Assembly: GCA_041687755.1 (NCBI GenBank) | Contig: JBDNJM010000124.1 | Span: forward strand, 1 to 18,056 | Direction: 5' to 3' | Origin: JBDNJM01 sp041687755 | GTDB taxonomy: Bacteria > Planctomycetota > UBA1135 > GCA-002686595 | Length of the DNA stretch: 18,056 nucleotides | Part shown: positions 8,349 to 15,493 of the stretch, in pieces | Numbering within the stretch: position 1 is the first letter of the stretch | Layout: every line of letters begins with the position of its first letter | The notes under the pieces: generated by a model | Databases searched by the model: none | Told to the model about the DNA's origin: nothing | What the model saw: only the letters and a program-made list of their open reading frames with translations | Made by a program: the position numbers and the translations under genes

Positions 8349-8536
8349 CGGTGTTTCAGCTTACGCTGAGCACAGGCTGGTGTTTCGCCGGCTCGCGCTA
8401 ACGCTCCCCTTTACGTCATTTAGAATAATCCCCTTCGCAGCCTTGCTGCTTGAAGATTAGTCTAAATTCCGCTCGATAGACGTAGGTTTTGGAGAGCTTC
8501 GGTGTCGGGGGCCAGTTCAAACTTAGGTTCTTGAGA
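8335..8536 (+). ncRNA. Candidate retron msr-msd RNA
   Basis: This gene-free gap between effector and RT folds like a retron ncRNA. A possible branching guanosine lies in AGC (8347-8349). Hairpin 1 follows: 8351-8360 pairs with 8365-8373 around loop TTAC. Hairpin 2 spans 8374-8393 with loop region TGTTTCG; the second msr hairpin of Eco1 has a very similar GTTTCG loop. A long msd-like stem comes next: GCTC 8403-8406 with GAGC 8494-8497, TACGTC 8412-8417 with GACGTA 8479-8484, and 8418-8429 with 8456-8467 (11 of 12 paired). Inside it, CTTC and GCAGC (8433-8441) pair with GCTGC and GAAG (8445-8455). The a1/a2 repeats are weak: CTCA and CCTA (8335-8338, 8344-8347) with TAGG and TGAG (8524-8527, 8532-8535). 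Ends are approximate. The order effector - ncRNA - RT matches Eco1. Confidence 0.7.
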
Positions 8537-8560
8537 TTGCTTGATTGAGGACTGCGAAAA

Positions 8561-9571
8561 ATGACTGTGAAGGGGTCGAAACTTCTTGGGCTGCTTTCGC
8601 TCCCCGAGTTCTCAAACGTCGAGGAGCTGTCGGTGTTGCTGCGGCTGTCTGAGGGCCGCTTGAAGAGCTTTCTGTATCGGTCTGAGCGTTGGTATCGAGA
8701 GTATGACTTGCCCAAGAAGACGGGGGGCGTTCGCCGTATACTTCAGCCGAGTCGGGACTTGAAGGCTGTGCAGGCTTGGGTTCTTCGCTCAGTTCTTGAG
8801 CAGCTGTCTCCGCACGAGGCCGCTACGGCATTTCGGCGTGGCGTGGGCCTAAGGGATAATGCCCTGCCCCACGTTGGCGCTAGCGCGGTTTTGTCTGTTG
8901 ATCTCGAGGATTTCTTCCCGTCAGTGCCAGCTGCCCGCGTCGCCGCTTTCTTTGCTTCACTGGGGTATAGTGCCTACGCTGTTCACTCGCTCACGTCTTT
9001 GTGTACGCTGCACGGCGGCTTGCCGCAGGGGGCCCCAAGCTCGCCTGCTCTTGCGAACCTTATTTGCCGAAGGCTGGACCTGAGGGTAAGCGGGCTGGCT
9101 GGGGCGCGAGGGCTGGTTTATACGCGCTACGCCGATGACTTGACGGTGTCCGGCTACTCTGCCTCGGGAGTTTCAGGCGCGCTTCGGCCGATCAGGGAAA
9201 TTGTTGAATCGGAGGGGTTTCGCTTGAACGAGGCCAAGACTCGTATCGCGGGCATTGGCCGGCGGCGGGCTGCTACTGGCTTGGTTATACGGGAGGACAG
9301 TGTTGGTGTGTCCCGCGTCGGCCGTCGGAGAGTCCGTGCGATTATTTGCAACTACTTGATGGGACATGCGGGGGAGGGGGCGCCGGGCTTTGATGCCCGG
9401 AAACGCAACGTGGTCCTGGGACACCTCGGCGCGTTGAAGGCGGCAGATCCAGAGTCACATAGTGGAATGATCGAGTACGTAGAGAGGGTGCAGGAGAAGG
9501 CCGCTCGTCGTGGCTTGCTTAAAGAGCACTTCCTCGTGAGCGAAATCGCTAGCGTTGTTTGGGACGCTTAG
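8561..9571 (+). CDS. Retron reverse transcriptase
   Basis: The start is ATG 8561 with GAGGA at 8547-8551; the protein has 336 residues, the usual length for retron RTs (about 300-350). RT motifs occur in order: RRILQPSRDLK (58-68), retron-specific NAxxH as NALPH (100-104), SVDLEDFFPS with catalytic Asp114, LPQGAPSSPALAN (154-166), YADD with Asp192 and Asp193 (190-193), and EGFRLNEAKT (218-227). ATGLVI (238-243) stands at the position of the retron VTG motif. The basic C-terminus corresponds to the thumb that grips the msr. It should prime from the 2'-OH of the branching G and copy msd into msDNA, then bind the effector, as in related systems. The lower GC content and mixed codon use (TTA, TTT, ATA present) differ from the flanking genes, which suggests transfer. 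Confidence 0.93.
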   Translation: MTVKGSKLLGLLSLPEFSNVEELSVLLRLSEGRLKSFLYRSERWYREYDLPKKTGGVRRILQPSRDLKAVQAWVLRSVLEQLSPHEAATAFRRGVGLRDNALPHVGASAVLSVDLEDFFPSVPAARVAAFFASLGYSAYAVHSLTSLCTLHGGLPQGAPSSPALANLICRRLDLRVSGLAGARGLVYTRYADDLTVSGYSASGVSGALRPIREIVESEGFRLNEAKTRIAGIGRRRAATGLVIREDSVGVSRVGRRRVRAIICNYLMGHAGEGAPGFDARKRNVVLGHLGALKAADPESHSGMIEYVERVQEKAARRGLLKEHFLVSEIASVVWDA

Positions 9572-9579
9572 CTGGCTCA

Positions 9580-9610
9580 CCCCCCCCCGCTAGTTCATTA
9601 CCCCCCCCCC
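9580..9610. repeat. Twin poly-C tracts (9 C and 10 C)
   Basis: Runs of 9 C (9580-9588) and 10 C (9601-9610) are separated by 12 nt and start 9 bp after the RT stop. They lie at the junction between the retron cassette and the decayed regulator segment. They could be slippage-prone sites, part of a cassette boundary, or places where the assembly length is wrong. Confidence 0.6.
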
Positions 9611-9633
9611 TGCGCCGGGCCAGTGGAATGCCG

Positions 9634-9757
9634 GATTGGCCGAATAATGCGCATGAGCTCGCGAGTTCATCGAGCGCGCCTGTGACTCGGCCAAGAACCG
9701 GTGATCGACGTCTAGGACTTGCGAGACTTGCAGTCGAGCGCGTCGAGCAAGATCCTG
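9634..9757 (+). pseudogene. Relic of an NtrC-like regulator 3' region (degenerate copy of 6988-7120)
   Basis: Read with small frame slips, this stretch gives DWPNNAHELA, FIERACDSAKN, VIDV, stop, DLRDLQS. The intact regulator at 5434-7389 has DWPGNVRELEG, FIERACAAAEQ, PVIDVEHLPQ, ALRDLQSK at residues 519-558, and the DNA matches closely as well (for example GGTGATCGACGTC in both). The relic contains 1-nt deletions, a TAG stop near 9712 and a loss of a few codons, so it is not functional. I see no trace of the HTH or receiver. Together with the intact gene it brackets the retron. It may be a displaced gene end left by cassette insertion, or what remains of a tandem paralogue. Confidence 0.75.
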
Positions 9758-9856
9758 TCGCGTCCGATCGCCCGCGCCCTCCGCGCGGTTGGGCTCGCGT
9801 CCGTTTGGGGGCGGCGTTTCCGAGGACTTGGTGCGGACTGCTAGGCTGCAGAGCGG

Positions 9857-10417
9857 ATGGCCTACCTGATCCCCAAGCACCCCGCTCTGCGCTCCGGGAT
9901 CGCGTTCGCTGCTCCCAGCCTGATCGTGGGTCGGGAGCTGGGCTACACTCGGATCAGAGCGTGCACAATCCGCTGGGACCTCTCGCAGGCCGATCACGGC
10001 GTCTGGTTCTTCGATCCCGAGGCTTCGCTCGATCCGGGCATCCAGGACGTGAAGCTCACGCTTCGGACCCCGGGGGATGGAACGCCGTCCTGGAGAGTCG
10101 ACGCCGAGGGCATCGCGCACCTGACCGTTGTCCTCGAGGAGTTCGAGCTCAGCGCCGATTCGTGGATACCTCTGCGCAAGAGCGTCCGTTGGAGCGCGCG
10201 AGCGGTGGTCGGCGAGTCGGACGGGCTAGGGTGGTGGGGCGGTGGAGCCTTCGACGCGGGGGACGGCTTCCCGCTCTCGTTGAGCATAGAGTTCGACTCC
10301 GCGTCGACGGCGGTGGGGGCTTGCCCGCGTAAGTATTTCCGCGACAAGATCCTCGAGAGGGTCCACTCCCGGCTCGAGCGGAACCTCGACATGATGCTGA
10401 GCCCCAAACGACCCTGA
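9857..10417 (+). CDS. Unrecognised protein, first of three tandem paralogues
   Basis: This is a 186-residue protein of no family I recognise. A mildly hydrophobic N-terminus ends in LIVGRELGY (22-30). A central β-rich part follows, with HLTVVLEEFEL and SWIPLRKSVRW (102-112). The C-terminal part reads LSIEFDSASTAVGACPRKYFRDKILERV and ends in an amphipathic helix. The same skeleton is found in the next two genes: hydrophobic stretch + (A/G)RE-x-G, then W-(I/L)-PL-x-K, then EF/EL...TAIG...R...(L/F)R, then a terminal helix. I therefore call it a diverged member of the same family. It starts at ATG 9857, ten bases after TAGGCT (9842-9847), which may be a -10 element of a nearly leaderless transcript. 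No catalytic motif is evident; a structural or envelope-facing role is only a guess. Confidence 0.65.
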   Translation: MAYLIPKHPALRSGIAFAAPSLIVGRELGYTRIRACTIRWDLSQADHGVWFFDPEASLDPGIQDVKLTLRTPGDGTPSWRVDAEGIAHLTVVLEEFELSADSWIPLRKSVRWSARAVVGESDGLGWWGGGAFDAGDGFPLSLSIEFDSASTAVGACPRKYFRDKILERVHSRLERNLDMMLSPKRP

Positions 10418-10530
10418 GGGCAGCGCCAAGCGCTCTAGGGAAAGGCCCTTGGGTGCACTCCCGCGCCGGGCTCCGCAGGTATTGGGCGGATTCTTGATCC
10501 GCGCTAGGGGTCCCGTGGCGTTGACCTGCC

Positions 10531-11114
10531 ATGAAGCTGATGACCCGACCCTGGGTTGGTCTCGCGCTGGTCGCACTGCTCGTCGCCCGCGAGACGGGAA
10601 TTGTTCGTTTGGATCTCGCGCAGAGGACTTCGGTGGAGAACACGACCGCGACGCGCTCGACGTCGAATAGCTGGCCGCGGCAGCCGCTCGGTGAGACTTG
10701 CGTCGAGGTGCTCGAGCCGGGTGAGGGACCGGGAGGAGTCGAGCAGCTGGCGGGCGGCAGGTGCGGGTCGTGGTCGCCACCGAACCGATCGAGGTCGAGG
10801 GGCTCGACTGGCTGCCGCTGTTCAAGCGAGTGACCTACAGGTCCGTGGCGGCGGTGGGCACGGACGTCACGCGGGGTGGGGAGACAGACGAGTGCTTCTC
10901 CAAGCTCACGGCGGACTCGCCCGTCGAGTTTCACTTCGAGCTCGAAGGGCAGCGCACCGCGATCGGATTCCAGTCGCGGCGTTCGCTGCACGACGGCTTG
11001 CGCGATGAACTCGAGGAGTGGATTCGATGGTCGGTGATCGAGCATCTTCTCGCAGTGGATGCGCAGGCGCAGGCGGCGCGAGCGGCGGCGGTTGAGGGAT
11101 CGAGGGAAGCTTGA
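10531..11114 (+). pseudogene. Second tandem paralogue, interrupted by a frameshift near 10757
   Basis: Frame 1 from ATG 10531 gives an N-terminal membrane-anchor-like segment (WVGLALVALLVARETGIVRL) and CVEVLEPGEGPG. It then loses the family pattern near 10757, in a run of GGC/CGG. From there the frame beginning upstream of 10761 continues with VRVVVATEPIEVEGLDWLP, then FKRVTYR, TAIGFQSRRSLHDGLRDEL and a C-terminal helix. Adding one base near 10757 restores about 194 continuous residues that align along their whole length with the 183-residue neighbour at 11238. This is either a genuine inactivating 1-nt deletion or a sequencing error in a G-rich tract. The function is unknown. The start codon has no clear Shine-Dalgarno sequence; a second ATG lies 9 bp downstream. 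Confidence 0.7.
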
Positions 11115-11237
11115 GAAGCCGAGGTCGGCTGGGGAGGAGGCGCGCGGCAGACTCATCCAAGTCGTGCCGCATGAGAGTCCGGGAGGCGTTCCATCGAGAC
11201 TTGCGGCGGCCTTGGGGACACGCGCTAAACTCTTCCC

Positions 11238-11789
11238 ATGCAGACTCGCACTAAGCTGTACATCATCATCGGGCTCGTCGGCGTGACCCTGGGGCGCGAG
11301 GCGGGGCTCTTCGATTTCTCGCTGGCGCAGACCGCGATGGCCCAAGACTCGTCGAAGATTTTCTCGCCACATCAACGGCCCGAACGGGCGTACAGAGGGG
11401 CGACGGTTCGCGTTCTGAAGGCCGGCGAGGGTAGCCCGGAGTTCAGCGTGGGTCCCACGGACACGGTCAGCTGGACGATTCAGCTCGATGAGCCTGAGTT
11501 CAGCGGGCTCGATTGGCTGCCGCTCTACAAGCGCCTCACGTATCGGGTCGAGGCTCAGGCGGGCAACCTCGAGGGTGTAACGGTCGGCGGCGAATCGTTG
11601 AGGGGCAGGCCGGAAGACGGTTCGCCGCACGGCGTTCAGGCCGAATTTGAGGGGACGGTCACGGCCATCGGAATCCAGTCGCGCCGCGGACTGCGGAACG
11701 AGGTGATCGATGCGGTGTGCGCCGAACTGGTGGAGTCATTGACCGCGGACCTGCTCGAGATGGAGCCGGCCGAGGCGTCGGGCGGGTGA
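11238..11789 (+). CDS. Unrecognised anchored/exported protein, third tandem paralogue (intact)
   Basis: This is a 183-residue protein with an N-terminal hydrophobic segment (LYIIIGLVGVTLGREAG, residues 7-23), probably a membrane anchor or uncleaved signal. DFSLAQ and a low-complexity stretch follow, then a globular part. Family landmarks are ATVRVLKAGEG (55-65), LDWLPLYKRLTYR (91-103), QAEFEGTVTAIGIQSRRGLR (134-153) and a C-terminal amphipathic helix with an acidic end. The family is not one I know, and no active-site motif is visible. It lies 123 bp after the frameshifted paralogue, almost the same spacing as between the first two copies (113 bp), which fits tandem duplication followed by strong divergence. 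TAAACT at 11226-11231, seven bases before ATG, suggests a leaderless transcript; no Shine-Dalgarno sequence is seen. Confidence 0.75.
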   Translation: MQTRTKLYIIIGLVGVTLGREAGLFDFSLAQTAMAQDSSKIFSPHQRPERAYRGATVRVLKAGEGSPEFSVGPTDTVSWTIQLDEPEFSGLDWLPLYKRLTYRVEAQAGNLEGVTVGGESLRGRPEDGSPHGVQAEFEGTVTAIGIQSRRGLRNEVIDAVCAELVESLTADLLEMEPAEASGG

Positions 11790-11953
11790 GCGCCTGCCGG
11801 GTGCTGACCCGTTCCGCGGCACCAAGGCCCAAGGATTCAGCCGGACTGTGCGACCCGTGGTGCCCGAGAACGCCGCCCGAGCTGGCCCGCTCGCTCACTG
11901 TCCGCGCAGGAACGATGCCTGAACGCTTTGGCAGGCCCCACGGGAATCCGAGG

Positions 11954-11977
11954 TTCCGCCTATCGGTCCGGGCGGAA
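11954..11977. other. Hairpin upstream of the β-helix gene
   Basis: TTCCGCC (11954-11960) pairs perfectly with GGCGGAA (11971-11977) around a 10-nt loop. It lies about 60 nt before the next start codon in an otherwise unremarkable 246-nt intergenic stretch. There is no following T-run, so it is a poor intrinsic terminator. It may be a 5' leader structure. The stem core TTCCGC/GCGGAA recurs in the hairpin at 13379-13393 beyond the same gene. Confidence 0.4.
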
Positions 11978-12035
11978 TCGCTCACGATGAGGGGTCCCCA
12001 CGTTCCCTGCACCCTCGAACCGCGGAAGTCGCACC

Positions 12036-13342
12036 ATGCAGCCCTCAGCCCTCGCTCGGACGCTTCTCTTCCCTCTCGCGCTGACGGCCCTCGCCGCCGC
12101 CAGTCCCGCCCAGACCGCCTACATCGTCGATGACACGCCCGGCGTCGACGTGGACTTCAGTGACCTGCCCGAGGCGATCGCGGCGATCGCGGACGGCGAT
12201 CTGCTGATCGTGCGCTCAGGGACCTACTCGAGTTTCACCGCGATCGGGAAGTCATTCTCGATGGTCGAAGAGCAGACGGGCGTCGCGCGCATCGAAGGCG
12301 GCTTCGCGATCCGCGGGACCGGGCCCGAGCAGTCGGTGTTCCTGCACGGGTTTGAGGTGATTAACGCCGTGCAGGAGGGGGGCTACTTCAGGAACAACGA
12401 AGGAGCGATCTGGGTCGAGGACTGCATTTTGCGCGGAGCGCCGGGGAGCAACCCGCTTTTCGCGGTGGGGACGTCGTCCTACCCCGGGGCGTTCGTGTCG
12501 AACTGCGCCGAAGTGGTGTTCGCCGACTGCCGTTTGATCGGCGGGTACGGGCCGGAGCTGAAGGACGAGGACTTTCAGTCCGCGGCTGGTAACGGAAGCA
12601 TCGGCCTGTGGGTGCGATCGGTGACGTGAGCCTGTTCGACAGCGAGGTGTTCGGCGGGTCGGGCGGGAGCGTGTTCGACACGGTCGGCTCACCCGGCGGG
12701 AGCGCGGGGCCGGGCATGCAGCTCAACGGCGGATACGTGTTCGCGAGCGGCTGCCTGTTCAGCGGCTCCAACGGCGGCTTCGGGGACGGCTTGCAGATCT
12801 TTGGCGAGTGCAGCAACGGCGGCAACGGAAGCAGCGCGGTGCTGATGCCGGCAAACTCGGGTGGCTCGTTCCTGCACCAGGACTGCACCTTCAATGCCGG
12901 GTTCGCCGGAGGATCGAGTCCGTCCTGCTATTCGGGTTCGAACGGGCAGCAGCTGGAAGTGCTCTCCGGTCTCGTGGTCGCGCTGCCGGGCAGCGCCCGG
13001 CGCCTGGACGTGCCCGGCTTCGTGAGGTCGGGGCAGGCGTTCCTGCTGCAGACCCTCGGCGAGCCGGGAGACTTGGTGCTCTTGGGGCGCTCCGACTCTC
13101 AGGGTCACCTGCCGCTGGAGGACTTCAGCGGCAACCTGGTGCTGGGCGCGCCACTGCTGGGGCTGACGGTGCTCGGCACGGTTCCGGCCAGCGGCACGCT
13201 GGGCGTCCTCGTCGACGTTCCGGCGCTCGTCGACCCGCTGGCGTTCGCGAACGTCACGTTGCAGACCCTGAGCATCGACACGCTGGGTCAGGCCTGGCTG
13301 GGACACGCCGAGCAGCTCGCGCTGCTGGACGAGACCCCGTGA
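12036..13342 (+). pseudogene. Secreted right-handed β-helix-like protein, split by a frameshift near 12610
   Basis: The N-terminus is a classical signal peptide (LLFPLALTALAAASPAQ, probable cleavage near residue 26), followed by YIVDDTPGVDVDFSDLPEAI. This is the usual opening of parallel β-helix (pectate-lyase-like) repeat proteins: 'I.V..G...DF.....AI'. Short repeats such as VEDCILRG, VFADCRLIGG, LFDSEVFGG and ASGCLFSGS follow, giving one turn per ~25 residues, then a β-rich C-terminal domain of about 150 residues. The first frame ends at 12629 and the second becomes meaningful at about 12611 (VGAIGDVSLFDSEVFGG). One missing base in CTGTGGGTGC restores a continuous protein of about 435 residues. 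No carbohydrate-active residues can be assigned, so surface or extracellular adhesion is only a possibility. It converges on the minus-strand gene ending at 13446. Confidence 0.75.
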
Positions 13343-13378
13343 ACGGGGCGGGTCCGGTCTCCGAGGGTGTGTGAATCC

Positions 13379-13393
13379 TTCCGCCTAGCGGAA
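13379..13393. terminator. Possible bidirectional terminator between convergent genes
   Basis: TTCCGC (13379-13384) and GCGGAA (13388-13393) form a perfect 6-bp stem with a CTA loop. It lies between the 3' ends of the β-helix gene and the convergent membrane protein gene. A second small hairpin, CCCCG/CGGGG (13335-13339 with 13344-13348), overlaps the stop codon. Neither is followed by a clear T-run, so intrinsic termination is uncertain. Confidence 0.4.
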
Positions 13394-13445
13394 TCCTTGA
13401 GCGCTCTGCGTGCGCCAGCGCCGTGAGGCGATGGGCCTGAAGGCA

Positions 13446-15431
13446 TCAGAGGTCGAGCCGCACCTTGCCGGAGATGCCGGAGAAGATCGGCTCGTCCTGA
13501 CTGCCGGGATTGCGCAGCACCGCGCTGACACGAATGATGTCGAGGTCCGGCGGGGTCTGGCCCGAGAACAGCTGCACGAACTTGTCGCCGGTGGGGAACA
13601 GCTGGATGTCGGTGCGCGCGTGGACCTGGGAGCCGCTCACGAACTCGCCGGGCGGCGAGATGGTGTAGGCGCGGCCGTCGGAGCCCATCGCGAGGATCTC
13701 GAGGTCGGCGAGCTGCAGGTGCCCTTGGTGCTGGACGGAGACCGTGAAGCGGCCCTCGCCGAGGCCGCGCAGCTTCAGGGTGGGCTGTTGGCCGAGTGAG
13801 CGGGCGCGCAGGATGTAGAGCGGGAGGTCCGAGACGCTGTCGAGGGTGTCGCTGGTCTTGGGCACGGGGACGGTGATTAGCTCGAACGCGCGCAGGGCGT
13901 CGAGCAGGGCCTGCCGGCGGCCGGGCTCGTCGCCGCGTTCGTCGAGCTGGGTCAACCAGTCGTCCACGAGGTCGCGGCCGGCGGGCGGGCGCTCCTCGTC
14001 CAGCAGCGTGAGTACGAGGTAATCGGGCTCTTGGGCGAGGGCGGCGAGCAGATCGGTGCGCATTGGGCCGAAGTGGCTGCGGGGCCCCGGCTCGCCGGGG
14101 AGTGCGCCGGTGCGGCCGAACAGGTCGTAGGTCGTGTGTCGGGAGAGGTATCCGATGGCACCCGGCCACGGCGTTAGGATCGAGGCGGACTGGGGCAGGG
14201 CATCGCGCACGAACACGCCGATCGCGCGCAGGCGTTCGTCGCGCCGCAGGGCGTCCAGCTTGCCGGCGCGGCCGGGCTGGCTGGCGTACAGGCGCGGGAG
14301 CGGGGAGTGCGAGGGATCCTGCCAGCGCCGTTGGATCTCAGCGATGCGAATGGGGCCGAGGTCGCCCGGCTGGCGGCTGGCGAGGGCGGAGCCGCCGAGC
14401 CCTAGGAAAAACAGGACCCAGGCCGCGGCGCGGGGAGCCGCGGAGCGCCCGTCGATCCAGACGACGAGGGCCTCTTGGATCGCGACGGCGAGCGGGGGGA
14501 TGGCGGGCGCGAGCATCGTCCACAGGGGCAGGCGGTCGCCGCCGTTCCAGGCGACCCAGGCGCACCAGGCGAGGCCCATGACGAGCGCTCGGCGGCCGCG
14601 GGCGCTGAGGCCGCGCGGGAACATCAGCAGCGGCAGAGCTACGAGCAGGGGGAAGCCGGCGCGCAGGGCGAAGTCGCCCAGGTAGTTCAGGCCGGCGCGC
14701 ACGCGCTCGGGGTCGAACTGCAGGGCTTCGGCGGCGGTCGGCGAGATCCAGCCGCCGCCCAGTGCGGCGCGCAAGGCACAGAACGCGGCCACCAGGACGA
14801 GGGGGGACGCGAAGGCCTTAAGGGGCACGCGGGCCTGGCCGGGGAGCGGTTCGTCGATGCGTCGGCGTCGGGAGCGCGAGGCGAGGCTCAGCGTCAGCAG
14901 GGCCAGAGTGAGCAGGAGTCCTTCGGGGCGCAGCAGGACGGCCGTGCACAAGAACAGCGTCAAGGCGTGGCGTCGGCCGGCCTCCAGCGCGAGCAGCGAC
15001 GCGCACCAGACCATCGCGAAGGCGGTCAGCTCGGTTCCGCCGCCAGCGGCCGCGGCGAGGACGCCGCTCGTGACGCAGAGGAAGGGCGCCATCACGCCGG
15101 CGAGGCGGTCGGGGCTGAAGCGCGAGACCACGATCACGACGCCCAGGGCGCAGACCAGGGCCATCCCTTGGGCGACGAGGGTCGGCGGGAGCCGGAAGAG
15201 CTCGGCGGCGGCGGCCAGCAGGATCCAGCCGGGGGAGGGGTAGGCGTCCACGAAGCCGCCCCCGACGTTCCAGGAGCCATCGATGTCCTGGATCAGGTTG
15301 CGGCCGAGGCGGAAGGCGATGTGCGCGCGCTCTTCGGGGGGGCCGAGGATGCCGCGGGCGTCCTGCTGCAGCGTCAGGATGTGGGCCAACAGAGTGGCCA
15401 TCGCGAGCAGCAGGGCGGTGGAGCGCTTCAT
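13446..15431 (-). CDS. Polytopic GT-C-like membrane glycosyltransferase-type protein
   Basis: This is a 661-residue protein with about ten hydrophobic helices in residues 1-370 and a soluble, β-rich C-terminal region from about residue 400. Motifs recall GT-C fold transferases, in particular the mycobacterial terminal arabinofuranosyltransferase (AftB) pattern. It has an acidic PPEERAHIAFR loop after the first helix (31-41), YPSPGW at the start of a helix (64-69), GGTELTAF (130-137), LLRPEG (167-171) and a WNGGDRLPLW loop followed by a Pro-rich helix. By family knowledge such proteins use polyprenyl-phosphate sugars outside the inner membrane. Donor and acceptor cannot be deduced, and this match is distant. 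ATG 15431 (MKRSTALLLA) is preferred over an upstream TTG at 15461, which would crowd the divergent promoter. It is divergent from the kinase-like gene. Confidence 0.7.
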   Translation of the reverse strand: MKRSTALLLAMATLLAHILTLQQDARGILGPPEERAHIAFRLGRNLIQDIDGSWNVGGGFVDAYPSPGWILLAAAAELFRLPPTLVAQGMALVCALGVVIVVSRFSPDRLAGVMAPFLCVTSGVLAAAAGGGTELTAFAMVWCASLLALEAGRRHALTLFLCTAVLLRPEGLLLTLALLTLSLASRSRRRRIDEPLPGQARVPLKAFASPLVLVAAFCALRAALGGGWISPTAAEALQFDPERVRAGLNYLGDFALRAGFPLLVALPLLMFPRGLSARGRRALVMGLAWCAWVAWNGGDRLPLWTMLAPAIPPLAVAIQEALVVWIDGRSAAPRAAAWVLFFLGLGGSALASRQPGDLGPIRIAEIQRRWQDPSHSPLPRLYASQPGRAGKLDALRRDERLRAIGVFVRDALPQSASILTPWPGAIGYLSRHTTYDLFGRTGALPGEPGPRSHFGPMRTDLLAALAQEPDYLVLTLLDEERPPAGRDLVDDWLTQLDERGDEPGRRQALLDALRAFELITVPVPKTSDTLDSVSDLPLYILRARSLGQQPTLKLRGLGEGRFTVSVQHQGHLQLADLEILAMGSDGRAYTISPPGEFVSGSQVHARTDIQLFPTGDKFVQLFSGQTPPDLDIIRVSAVLRNPGSQDEPIFSGISGKVRLDL

Positions 15432-15493
15432 GAAGATTCCGGCGGCGGGACGGGTGCTCAAGGCCGGGGGGCAGTTGGGTCTTGGCCGGAGTA

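Noticed and set aside
8140..8460. Plus-strand frame overlapping the effector 3' end and the ncRNA
   Set aside because: Hydrophobic but motif-less, no Shine-Dalgarno sequence, and overlaps the effector winged-helix codons and structured RNA region.
9559..10332. 257-residue plus-strand frame from the RT end into the first paralogue
   Set aside because: It begins in poly-C and its translation is Arg/Pro-rich; the overlapping frame at 9857 has the family pattern. Only the short regulator-like relic inside it is real similarity.
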